A stretch of 64,000 bases of DNA from Streptomyces marispadix (lineage in GTDB: Bacteria > Actinomycetota > Actinomycetes > Streptomycetales > Streptomycetaceae). Positions 25,501 through 35,000 of this stretch are shown here, piece by piece. Position numbers and translations under genes: made by a program. Below the pieces are notes generated by a model, which was not told where the DNA came from, made no database searches, and was given only the letters and a program-made list of their open reading frames with translations. How positions within the stretch are numbered: the stretch's first letter is position 1; every line of letters begins with the position of its first letter. The DNA lies in the NCBI RefSeq assembly GCF_022524345.1, contig NZ_JAKWJU010000002.1, positions 2,480,001-2,544,000 of the forward strand, read 5' to 3'.

Positions 25501-26037
25501 GAGCGAGGGGCCGTGCTCGTCGGCGAGATGGGCGCTGAAGGCCCGCAGGTTCGGATGCTCGAAGAGGACCGTGGGGGCGAGCGACAGCCCCAGTTCGTCG
25601 TTCACGAGATTGACGAGCTGACTCATCACGATCGAGTCCAGTCCGTACTCGTTGAGTTCGACGTCGACGTCCAGGTCGTCCGGGCTGACCTTGAGCAGTT
25701 CGCTGACGGCACGCGTCACGACGTCGCACACGCGCTCGCGCAGCGCCTCGTCGCGGGCGGCCTGCCGCGACGCTACTCCCCGGCCATGCGGCGAGAGATG
25801 CTCCTGCGGTCCCGGCTGTCCCCCATGTCCCTGGCCCGGCTGTCCCTGGCCCACCTGTGCCCGGCCCGCCTGTGCCTGGCCGCGCTGCCCCTGGGGCGGC
25901 TGCCCTTTCGGTGACTGCGCCTGCCGCTGCTGCCAGGCGCGTACCAGCCGCAGCGCCTCCTCCTGGCCGACCTGCCCTGTACGGATGAGCTCGTGCAGCT
26001 CGGTAAGTGACGTGGCGTGTGTGGCGTGACTGGTCAT
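19567..26037 (-). CDS. Trans-AT PKS3: ACP / KS-DH-KR-ACP-TE
   Basis: 2156 residues. Approximate order: N-terminal docking helix 10-40, Gln/Gly/Pro-rich linker, ACP 98-177 (EYGLDSIVM), KS10 289-729 (ETACSSSL, EAHGTGTGLGD, KTNIGHLELASG), DH 930-1234 (DHRVLGVPTLPG, MLDAALQ), KR 1257-1677 (FTGGSGGLA, AAGVLRDG, DYAAANAFMDG), ACP 1722-1795 (EYGLDSIFL), TE 1833-2150 with nucleophile Ser1920 in GGFSLGG. The first ACP completes module 9, whose KS-DH is at the end of PKS2. Module 10 gives an alpha,beta-unsaturated acyl chain that the TE releases, presumably as the macrolactone. Its ATG overlaps the PKS2 stop by 4 nt (ATGA). Part of KS10 is nearly identical in DNA to KS9. No AT is present. Confidence 0.95.
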   Translation of the reverse strand: MTSHATHATSLTELHELIRTGQVGQEEALRLVRAWQQRQAQSPKGQPPQGQRGQAQAGRAQVGQGQPGQGHGGQPGPQEHLSPHGRGVASRQAARDEALRERVCDVVTRAVSELLKVSPDDLDVDVELNEYGLDSIVMSQLVNLVNDELGLSLAPTVLFEHPNLRAFSAHLADEHGPSLAVRLLGADTGQPAASQAAAPTEPPARPADVADPAAVPSGAGPESRSLLPPSGRFLATGATGITGTEGTTGDEDTPASPAAPQEDTSGATPLSATEPASATGEGALPDDAVAVIGMSGRFPGADDIDGFWENLREGRDCIREVPRDRWDWREYYGDPVQGPDRTDVKWGGFIDGVADFDPLFFGIAPKEALHMDPQQRLLMLYVWKALEDAGHSADSLAGSDLALFVGTNDTGYSTLAERCGKSDSVSPTGGVPSLGPNRMSFFLDVHGPSEPVETACSSSLVAIHRGVTAIAREECETAVVGGVNTIVVPDGHISFSRAGMLSVDGRCKTFSVEADGYGRGEGVGILVLKRLSAAVRDGDHVYGVVRSSAVNHGGRANSLTAPNPRAQADLVVAAWERAGVDPRSVGYVEAHGTGTGLGDPVEVNGLRAAFSKLYADWGVEDSERVSGASGAHVGLGSVKTNIGHLELASGVAGVVKVLLQMRHRTLVESLHCETVNPYVKLEGSPFRLVREREPWNAVKDSEGRELPRRAGVSSFGFGGANAHVVLEEYVPPAATATEFPHDTRPLAILLSGREPETLRARVRQLIDWLDREAPTEAELPRISYTLQVGRVAMDERLAFVTESVAQLRTQLRQFLDGDRPQGVRTGRADRRSIWNDLVDDEDITAAIGHWMAKGKLDRLLKLWVAGAEFDWRQLWGERPPRRIPLPAYPFRLQRYWIADGAQPEKSGRVLEKSGRDSEKPVRTVEGSEQQTPGHTRVLSGDEYFLRDHRVLGVPTLPGAAYLELVREAFSRNADPAGSLQSADSGRGAPAEPVTPLLLRDVTWLRQLQVTSPRSVGVTVDPADGTYEVHAGDGPQREVFARGTVTAMTADTADAVDVTEPGVPAALDIPALQASCPHRLDGEECYDRFESMGLAYGPALRAVETLHHGAGTALSRLVLPEVAAGAQTLNPSMLDAALQTSLGVLLAEQGEGTGASDPSASPDPTGSSEAGVAALPFAVREVRIHAATPAEGWAVARASDGDRPGGTVRSFDIDLCDTSGRVCVRIRGFSTRTVPGNEPRALPRTHQARPALTSPVLMIEPAWTDAEAVEAAGAAGASEVSGTADAAAGASAERRVVLCELPGVDADALSRSLDAECDGWQAEGGIAARYTDYARRLLELIQEEARGRTPRRLVQIVTPSGAPWLGGLSGMLRTARQEHPKLLVQWIEADDGISADELAALLRRDGADPAEVAVRHGGGRRRVSRWRETPPPAPSVPWRDGGVYLFTGGSGGLAALFAEDVARRVQRPTLILCGRSAAGPEQRELAGKLRTLGAEAEYRVLDVSDASSVAAAVQDVVDEHGALHGIVHAAGVLRDGFIARKSADELRQVLAAKVAGLHNLDEAAAGVELDFLIAFSSMAAFGNVGQADYAAANAFMDGYAHHREALRARGERHGRTLSVNWPLWEKGGMRGGEATEALLQDVGMRLMRADTGLDALYRAWACGLTSVVVLEGDHDRMRARLLPDQPDGAEGPERPEHPGQAERPYRQRKLDATNEEQAPASGIARRVTALMTDLLEIDAASLRADVPLREYGLDSIFLTQFLGKARKEFDPTLTLDVIAGCETLRDFIDEIERTVSPPPAADGPAAVSVREAGHGASTRPASEPVPMVRPVAKAPEEFPELIPMNAVREGRPVFWVHHGNGGVESYAPVAERCARPFYGIQPRGWTGSEDILTGQEAMAAYYVDIIRAVQPEGPYDIGGFSLGGLFAYEVVRQLQLQGTEVDTLVMLDTLDASSTNRANSLMTGGSRDADVVAKVSAFRAVNLMLGNNSLDAQDGASTVLHRDEVDTSLDPGAFLDSLVEAAVARGIRKTPAQLRFRVGQLARYFEAVHGERHEVHPLPRREDVRCHYVRNSGGKFFGPFEEYMVLYPDPGLPAVDGTAYWREWADAIDDFAVIDVDTETHAQVMTEPGALKKVLRLCDRLYAPEHVPEHTPEQGGR
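23784..24552. repeat. Long direct repeat, copy in KS10 (PKS3)
   Basis: About 770 bp nearly identical to 27524-28292, at a constant offset of 3740. Only scattered differences were seen, such as gacatgag versus gatatgag. It covers the second half of the KS domain. Synonymous codon choice inside it differs from the flanks, with many GGT, GTG, CAT and TAT codons in the coding sense. Confidence 0.9.
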
Positions 26038-29000
26038 ATGAGGCTCCGCTGGAATTCGTCAGCGCTCAGGGCGCCCTCGCCGATGGCGTGGATGAGGTGC
26101 AACAACTGGGCGTCCGCGTCGGCCTCTTCGGGCTGCCGCGGCGTTACGGCCTCCAGGGCCGTGGAGGTGGAGGTGCTGTCACCGGCCGTACGGACCTGGA
26201 AGCCCCGCAGCCGCACGCAGACTTCGCCGTCGTCGTCGCAGAGGTCGACGTCCAGGCGGCGTGTGCCCCCTGGACGGCCGTTCCCGGGACGGCCGCCGTC
26301 ATGGTCCTCCGGAGCGAAACGGGCCACGGCCCACCCCGACTCGGGGGTCGCACGGAGGACTTCGAGCCCGTCGAGGGCGAACGGCAGCGCGGTGGAAGAG
26401 CCCCCGGCGGCGAAGAGTCCCGCCGTCGACTGAAGCGCCGCGTCGAGCAGGCTCGGGTGCAGCACGAACCCGGACCTGGCGGACGCGGCCGGGGAGAGCC
26501 GCAGCCGGGCGACGGCCTGCCGTGCACCGCAGCCGAGGCTCTCGATCACTCGCAGCGTGGGCCCGTACTCCAGGCCCGCGTCTGCGAAGCGGGCGTAACA
26601 GGTCTCCGCGTCGAGGACCGGCCCGTCGCACTCGGCTCGCAGCGCCGCCACATCCAGGCGCTCGCCGCGGTCCGCGGCGGCACGGCGCCGCAGCCGTCCG
26701 GTGGCGTGTACGACGCGTTCGCCGCCCTGGGTGCCCGGCGCCTCCGTGTAGACCTCGAACGCGGGCTCGCCGTCCGGCCGCACCGAGACGGCCGTGTGTG
26801 CGTCCACGGCCCTTGCGACCGTCAGCGGCCGGGACCAGACGACCTGGCTCAGCGCCCAGTCATCCTCGTCGCCCCCGGCCGCCAGTACGGCCGCGGCGCG
26901 CGCCATCTCCAGCAGCGCCGCCCCGGGCAGGACGGGGTCGCCCTGCACGCGGTGGTCGGCGACGTAGAACTCGCGGCCGGTGAAGTGCGAGGTGTAGCGC
27001 TGCTCTTGGAGATCGGAGGTGTTCTCGTGGACCAGCGGGTGCAGTCCGCGCGAGACGTGCGGGCCGTGTGCGGGGTTCGTCATGTCGAGCCAGTAGCGCC
27101 TCAGTCGGAAGGGGTACGTCGGCATGGAGATCCGCCGCGGGCGCTCTTCGCCCCACAGCAGGTTCCAGTCGCACTTCGCGCCCGCCGTCCACGCCTGGAG
27201 CACGGGGGTCCAGCTCTGTGCGTCCGTACGTCCCGCGGTTGCGAAGCGGTCGGTGAGTCGGGCCGGTGCGCCCGGAGCCTCGCCGTCCCGGGGGACGCGG
27301 CCGGTGAACACCGCCTGGGACGGCCGGTCTTCGAGCCATGCCTCCAACGCCGTCCGCAGCTCGTCGAGCGTCCCGGCGACGACTGCCAGCCGCTCCGCCA
27401 TGGCCGTACGTCCCGTCTGGGAGGTGTACGACAGCGCGGGGAGGTCTGCCTCGCGGTGGTCGCCGCGGCGCAGCACCTCGACCCAGCGGGCGGCCAAGTC
27501 CCGTAGTACGTCCGGACGATGAGCGGAGAGGAGTATGGCGAGGGGTCGGGTGTCGTGGGGGAATTCGGTCGCGGTCCCGGCCGGGGGCACGTATTCCTCC
27601 AGCACCACATGGGCGTTGGCACCGCCGAAACCAAAGGAACTCACCCCCGCCCGCCGCGGCAACTCCCGCCCCTCGGAGTCCTTCACGGCATTCCACGGCT
27701 CCCGTTCACGCACCAGCCGGAACGGACTGCCCTCCAACTTCACATAAGGGTTCACCGTCTCGCAGTGCAGACTCTCCACCAGCGTCCGATGCCGCATCTG
27801 CAACAGCACCTTCACCACACCCGCGACACCGGACGCCAACTCCAAATGCCCGATGTTCGTCTTCACCGAACCCAGACCGATATGAGCCCCCGAAGCCCCC
27901 GAAACCCGCTCGGAGTCCTCAACTCCCCAGTCGGCATACAACTTCGAGAACGCCGCACGCAGCCCGTTCACCTCGACCGGATCACCCAGACCCGTCCCCG
28001 TGCCATGCGCCTCCACATAACCCACCGACCGCGGATCGACACCCGCACGCTCCCACGCAGCCACCACCAGATCCGCCTGAGCACGAGGATTAGGCGCCGT
28101 CAGAGAATTCGCACGACCCCCATGATTCACCGCCGACGAACGCACCACCCCATACACATGATCACCATCACGCACCGCCGCCGACAAACGCTTCAACACC
28201 AAAATCCCCACCCCCTCACCACGCCCATAACCATCCGCTTCCACAGAGAACGTCTTGCACCGGCCGTCCACACTCAACATCCCAGCCCGGGAAATGCTGA
28301 TGTGACCGTCGATGCTGACCATCGTGTTGACGCCGCCGGCGATGGCCATTTCGGACTGGCCATCGCGAATTGCCTGAAGGGCGCGGTGAATTGCGACCAG
28401 CGAACTCGAACAGGCGGTGTCCACCGGTTCGCTGGGGCCGTGCAGATCGAGGAAGTGGCTCATCCGGTTCGGGCCCATGCACGGCGCGGCCCCGGTCGCG
28501 TCGTATCCCTCGATCACCGGTGAATAGCGGCTGACCATGCTGCCGTAGCCGGTGTTCGTCGTACCGACGAAGAGGGCGGTGGACGTACCGGCGAGGCTGT
28601 CGGGCGCGTAGCCCGCGTCCTCCAGTGCCTTCCAGGTGTGGAGCATCAGCAGCCGCTGCTGCGGGTCCATCAACTCCGCTTCCTTGGGCGAGATGTCGAA
28701 GAAGAGCGGGTCGAAGTCGCCCACGCCGTCCATGAATCCGCCGGACTTCACATTGGTCGTGTTGGGTTCCTTGACGGGGTCGCCGTAGTACTCGCGCCAG
28801 TCCCAGCGGTCGCGGGGCACCTCGCGGATGCAGTCACGGCCCTCACGCAGGTTCTCCCAGAACTCGTCGATGTCGTCGGCCATGGGGAAGCGGGCGCTGA
28901 TGCCGATGACGGCGATCGGTTCGTCCTGGGGGCCGCTCTGCGGTTGCGCGGCGGGGCGTACGGCCCCGGCAACAGGCATGGGCGGGGCGGGAGCCGGAGC

Positions 29001-32000
29001 CTCTGCGGGAGCCGGAGCCTCTGCGGGGGCGGAGACCTCCACGGGAGCGGGCTGCGCCACCGCCCGGACGGCCGCTGCGGGCGCCGGTTCGGGAGCCGGT
29101 TCGGGGGCCGGAAGCGACAGGCCCGTGAGGCGGTCGGCGTGCCGGTCGAGGAGATATCCGGCCACTGCCTCCAGCGTCGGGTGCTCGAAGAAGAGCGTCG
29201 GGTCGAGCATCAGCGAGAACTCGGCGTTGACCGCCGCGGCCAGTTCCGCCAACGACAGGGAGTCCACGCCGTACTTGCTCATCTCGGCCGTGCCGCTGAT
29301 CTTCTCCGCCGGGACCTTGAGGATCGTCGACGTCATCTCGCGCAGACGCTTCACGAGCGCACGGCGCAGGGCGTCGTCGTCCTCCTCCGCCGCCGGTGCC
29401 GGAGTGAGCGCGGGCCCGGGTTCGGGCGCCGGGGCGGGTCCCGGAGCCGGGGCCGTTGCCGGTGCCGGGGCGAAGCGGTCCGCGTACTCCTCCAGCAGAT
29501 GTCCCGCGACGCCGTCGAGCGTCGAGTGCTCGAAGAGCAGCGTGGGTACGAGCGACAGCCCGTACTCGGCATTGAGCAGTGCGACGAACTCCGTCAGCGA
29601 GATCGAGTCGAAGCCGTACTCGCTCAGCTCCACACCGCCCTCGATCTCCTCCGCGGGTACGTCGAGCAACCCCGAGAGATGCGCCGCGAGTTCGGCGACC
29701 AGCCCCGTGTGTGACATGACTTCGCTCCGTTCGTCGTTCGCGGCGCTCGCGTCCTCGCCGGACGCCGAGGCCCTCTCGTCGTCGGCCCGGTGTCCCGTTG
29801 CGGCCTCGTCCTCGGCCTCGGGCGCGGTGAACAGCACCGACTCGATGCGCTCGCGGTCGCCGAAGGCGGTCAGCGCATGCGGCAGGTCGCTCGCGTACAG
29901 GTGCTCCAGCGCCTCGAACCCCTGCTGCGCGCGCAGCGGGAGCATCCCGGAGGCGGCGTGGATGCGGCGTTCGGTGGCGGCGTCGACGTGCATGCCGCCG
30001 TCGGCCCAGAGGGGCCAGCCGATCGACAGCGAACGGCCGTGGCGCTCGCCGCGTCGCGCCAGTTCGCGGCGGTGCAGGGCGAAGGCGTCCAGGAAGCCGT
30101 TGGCCGCGGCGTAGTCGGCCTGGCCCGGGTTGCCGAGCACCGACATCGAGGAGAAGGCGAGGAAGAAGTCCAACTCCACGTCGGCGGTGGCCTCGTCGAG
30201 GTTCACCAGCCCGGCGACCTTGGGCGTGAAGACCTCACGCAGATGCTCCGTGCTCTTGCGGGCCACGAACCCGTCACGCAGCACTCCCGCGCTGTGGACG
30301 ACGCCGTCGAGCCTTCCGTGCTCCGCCAGGGTCGCGGCCACGAGCCGGGAGACGTCGTCGCGCCGTCCCACGTCCATGCTGTGGTAGGCGGCAGCCGAGG
30401 CGCCCGACTCCCGCAGCTCGTCGAGGAGTCGACGCTGCGCCGTGCGCTCCGGGGAACGGCCGCACAGTACGAGTACGGCCCCCGGCGCGGTGCGGGCGAT
30501 GCGGAGGGCGAAGAGTGCTCCGAGGCCGCCGGCTCCTCCGGTGACGACGTAGACGCCGCCCGGCTTCCACGGCGCGCCGCTCCCGTCCGGGCGGAGGCCC
30601 TGCCACCGGTGCACGAGACGCTCGCCGCCGGTGCGGCGTACGGCCGTCTCGCCGGGGCTCGCGGCCTCCTCCGCGAGGTGTGCGCACAGCGTCGCGGCGT
30701 CCCTCGCGTCGGTCTCCACCAACTGGGCCGCCAGGCCGGGGTGTTCGGCACACGCGGTGCGCAGCATGCCGCCGAGGCCCGAGAGGAGCCTGCCCTCGCC
30801 GTCTGCGGGTACGGCCACTTGAAGCAGCACGCGCTCCTCGCGGACGGCGGGCAGAAGCTCCTGGATCTTTGAGAGCAGGGCCTCGGCCTGGCGCGTGTAC
30901 CGCGCGGCCGTATCCCGTCGGCCTTCTTCGCCGGGCAGTGCCGTGCAGGGTGTGCCGGAGCGCCTGGCCGCCTCCGCCGCATCGACGGGCATAGCGCCGG
31001 CCAGCAGTATCTCCCGGCGGTGCGGCGGCAGTTGGGTGGTGCGCACGGGCTCAGCGGTGTGCCACACGGGGCGGGCGAAGACGAGGGAGTGGCCGGGGTC
31101 GGCCGTCACCACGTCGGCCGTCGCGGAGGCCGTCGAGGCGCCCGTCTTCGCGGCGCCAGTCTTCGCGGCGTCCCCCTTCGCAGCGCCCGTCTTCGCCGAG
31201 TCGGCCGTCGCGGAGTCGGTCCTCCCGGCTGGAACGCCGGTACGGGCAGCGGTCGCCGCAGCTCCCGCCGACTCCCCTGCGCCGCCCGGGAGTTCACGGG
31301 TGCTGAAGCCGAGCAGACGTACGCACACCCTCCCCTCGTCGTCGCAGATCTCGACGTCCATCCGCCGGACCGGGCCCCCGGCGTCACCAGCCCCGGGACG
31401 GGCCACCGCCCAGCCGCTCTCCGGGCTCGCGGCGAGGATCTCCACCTGCTCCACCGCGAAGGGCAGCGCGGCCTTCAGCCCGTCGGACTCCCCGTCCAGG
31501 GCCAGGCCCACGGTCGCCTGCAACGCCGCGTCCAGCAGCGACGGATGGAGGGTCCACGTCCGGCCGTCCCGCGCTTCCACCGGGAGGCGCAGCCGTCCGA
31601 CGGCGAGCCTTCGGCCCACGTACAGCCGCTCCAGGCCGCGCATGGCGCTTCCGTACGTCATGCCGGTGCCGCCGAGCAGTTCGTAGCACTCACGGTGGTC
31701 CAGTACGCGCACGTCGCAGCGGGCCCGCAGCGCACCGAGGTCGAGCCGTGCGGCGGCCTCCCGCGGGCACTGCTCGATCCGGCCACGGCCGTGCACCAGG
31801 CGCCGGCCTCCGCCGGTCGCCGCGGCGATCTCGTAGCCGAATGTGCCGTCCGCCGCCTGCGGTTCGAGGACCGTCTCCACGGAGAGGGGTTCGGTGACCC
31901 GTGCGGGGCGGGACCATACGACGTTGCGCAGCCGCACCCCGCCGGACGTGAGGCCCTGGGCGGCGGCCGCCGCGTAGGCGAGTTCCAGGTAGGCGACGCC

Positions 32001-35000
32001 CGGCAGTACGGGGACGCCGCCGACCCGGTGGTCGTCGAGGAAGAACTCCTCCCCGCTGAGCGTCACATCAGGCCCGAAGCCCGACGGCCCGGAGGGGTCT
32101 GACGATCCGACGGGGCCCGACTGCTCAGGCGGCGCCGACTGCCCTACGGCTGCGCGCTGTTCGTCCGCGAACGTGTCGCCAGGCAGGGGCCCGGTCCAGT
32201 AGCGCTCGCCGCCGAAGGGGTAGCCGGGCAGGGATACGACGCGGAAGCCGCCGTCCGCGTACAGCGGCGCGAAGCGTGAGACGGCTCCCCGCACATACAG
32301 CCAGGCCAGCTCGGCCAGGCTCTCCGGGCGGCCTGCCCTTGCGTTCTCCGCCATCAGGCGCTCGGCGCGGGCGAGTTCGCGTTCACGTTCCTCTGCGGAA
32401 CCGTCCTCGGAGGCGTACTGCCGCTGCTCGGAGACCTCCCCCGACCAGACGTTCGCTGCCTCGCCGTCCCGCAGCCAGTCGCGCAGGGACGTCGTCCACT
32501 GCTCGCGGTCGCCCGCCACACACGCCAGGCGGTGCTCGCTGTGCCGCCGCCCCGTGGCCAGCGTCCAGGCGGCGTCGCCGAGGTCGAGATGCGGGTGCCG
32601 TTCGGCGTGGTGGAGCATCCGCTCGGCCTGGGCGCGAAGCGCGGTGCGGTCCTGCCCGGAGAGCACCAGCAGCCACTGCCCGCGCTCGCGGTGGCCCGGA
32701 CCGGCGGTCGCGGGTGCCTCTTCGATGAGGGCGTGCGCGTTGGTGCCCGCGGCGCCGAAGGAGCTGACGCCCGCGCGGCGGGGCCCTTCGGCGGGAGAAC
32801 TCCACGGCAGCAGCCCGGTGTTGACGTAGAAGGGGCTGCCCGCGAGGTCGATGGCCGGGTTGGGCCGGGTGAAGTGGAGTGACGGCGGGAGCTGTCGGCG
32901 GTCGAGCGCCAGCAGCACCTTGAGCACGCCCGCCACTCCGGCGGTGAACTGGGTGTGCCCCACATTGGTCTTGATCGTGCCCAGCGCGCACCCGCCGGTC
33001 GGCGCGTCCGCGAACACACCGCGCAGGGCCTCGAATTCGATGGGGTCGCCGAGGGGTGTGCCGGTGCCGTGCGCCTCGATGAGCTGGATGCCGGACGGGT
33101 CGACTCCCGCGCGTGCGTACACGTCGCGTATGAGGTGCTCCTGGGCCTCGCCGCTGGGCGCGGTGATGCCGTTGGTGGTGCCGTCCTGGTTGACGCCCGA
33201 CGCACGGATCACGCCGTAGACGCGGTCGCCGTCGCGCAGCGCGTCGGATAGCCGCTTGAGCACTACGACACCGGCGCCCTCTCCTGGCACGAAGCCGTCG
33301 GCCGCCGCGTCGAAGGCGTGGCAGCGTCCGCTGGCCGAGAGCATCCGTGCCCGGCCCGAGTACTGGTAGAGCCGAGGGGTGGCCTGGATGAACACGCCGC
33401 CCGCCAGCGCCATCGAGGTCGTACCGAGACGCAGGTCCTGGCAGGCGGTGTGGATGGCGACCAGCGAGCTGGAGCAGGCCGAGTCGACGGACATCGCGGG
33501 GCCGTCGAGGTCCAGGAAGTAGGAGATGCGGGAGGCGATGACCGAGGCCATGTTGCCCCACATGGTCTGCGGGGGGCGGTCGTTGCCGATCAGCTCGTGG
33601 TAGTCGCCGGGGTAGGCGCCCACATAGACGCCGCAGCCGCGGCCGTCGAGGCGCTCGCCCGCGTATCCGGCGTCCTCCAGGGCGTGCCAGCACTCCTCCA
33701 GATAGATGCGCTGCTGCGGGTCGGCGTATGTCGCCTCGTTGCCGGAGACGCCGAAGTACAGGGCGTCGAAGCGGGCGATGTCCTCTACGAAGCTGCCGTG
33801 TTCGGTCCGCCCGCCGCTGATCTCCGAAAGGTCCCAGCGGGTCACTTCTCCTACGAGGTCGTCGCCTGCCGCGAGGTGCCGCCACAGCGCCTCGGCGTCC
33901 GGGGACTGAGCGAAGCGGGCGGAGACGCCGACGACGGCGATGTCGTCGCCGGCGGGGCTGCCGCTGTCGCCGGTGGGGGTCGCGACGGCGGCGGTGCCGG
34001 TCCGGGGAACGGCGGGTACCGGGGGCGAGGCGGTCCCCGCGGCCTCCCGGGATGCGCCGTGCACCCAGTGGCTCCTGCGCTGGAAGGGGTACGTGGGCAG
34101 CGGCGTGCGGCGGGCGCCGGTTCCGGCGAACAGCGGCCGGAAGTCGACGGATTCACCGTCGAGGTAGCGCCGCCCGGCGGCCTCCTCCGGCGCGGGGTCC
34201 TCCCCCGTACCGACGGTCTGGACGGCGGTGGTGTCGTCGTCGAGCCAGTCGTCGAGCTGAGCGATCAGCTCCTCTCGGGTACGTGCCACGAAGGCCGCAC
34301 GGTGTGCGAAGTGGGCACGCCCCTCGGCCAGGGTGTGGCTGACGTCGACGAGGACCGCGTCCGGCGTGGCCCGCAGATGGTCCGCCAAGTCGCGGACGCG
34401 CTCGCGCAGCGGCGCGGGCTGCGGCGCGGACAGCGGGAAGAGCCGTGGCCGTGGCTGCCCGGAGACCGAGGCTTCCGAAGCATCGGCGAGGTGCGGGCGT
34501 TCGGGCCGTGCGGGTGCTTCCTCCACGACCAGGTGGCTGTTGGTGCCGCTGAAGCCGAACGAGCTGAGGGCCGCGGCCCGGCGCCCCTCGGCGTTCGGCT
34601 CCCAGGGACGTAGCGAGGTGTTCACGTAGAGGGGTCCGCCTTCCAGCCGGATCGCGGGGTTGCGGTCGTGGTAGTGCAGCGACGGCGGGATCTGCCGGTG
34701 GCGCAGCGAGAGGACGATCTTGTGCAGGCCTGCCACGCCCGCCGCGGACGTGGTGTGCCCGAGGTTCGTCTTGATCGAGCCGAGCGCGCAGCCTCCGGGG
34801 ACGTCGCTGCCCTCGAAGACGCGTTGCAGGGCGTGGCACTCGATCGGGTCGCCGAGCTGTGTGCCGGTGCCGTGCGCCTCGACCATGCCGATCTCGGCCG
34901 GGTCGATCCCGAAGTCCTCGTAGACCTGCTTGATCAGCCGTTCCTGCGACAGGGCGCTGGGTGCGGTGATGCCGTTGGTGGCGCCGTCCTGGTTGACGCC

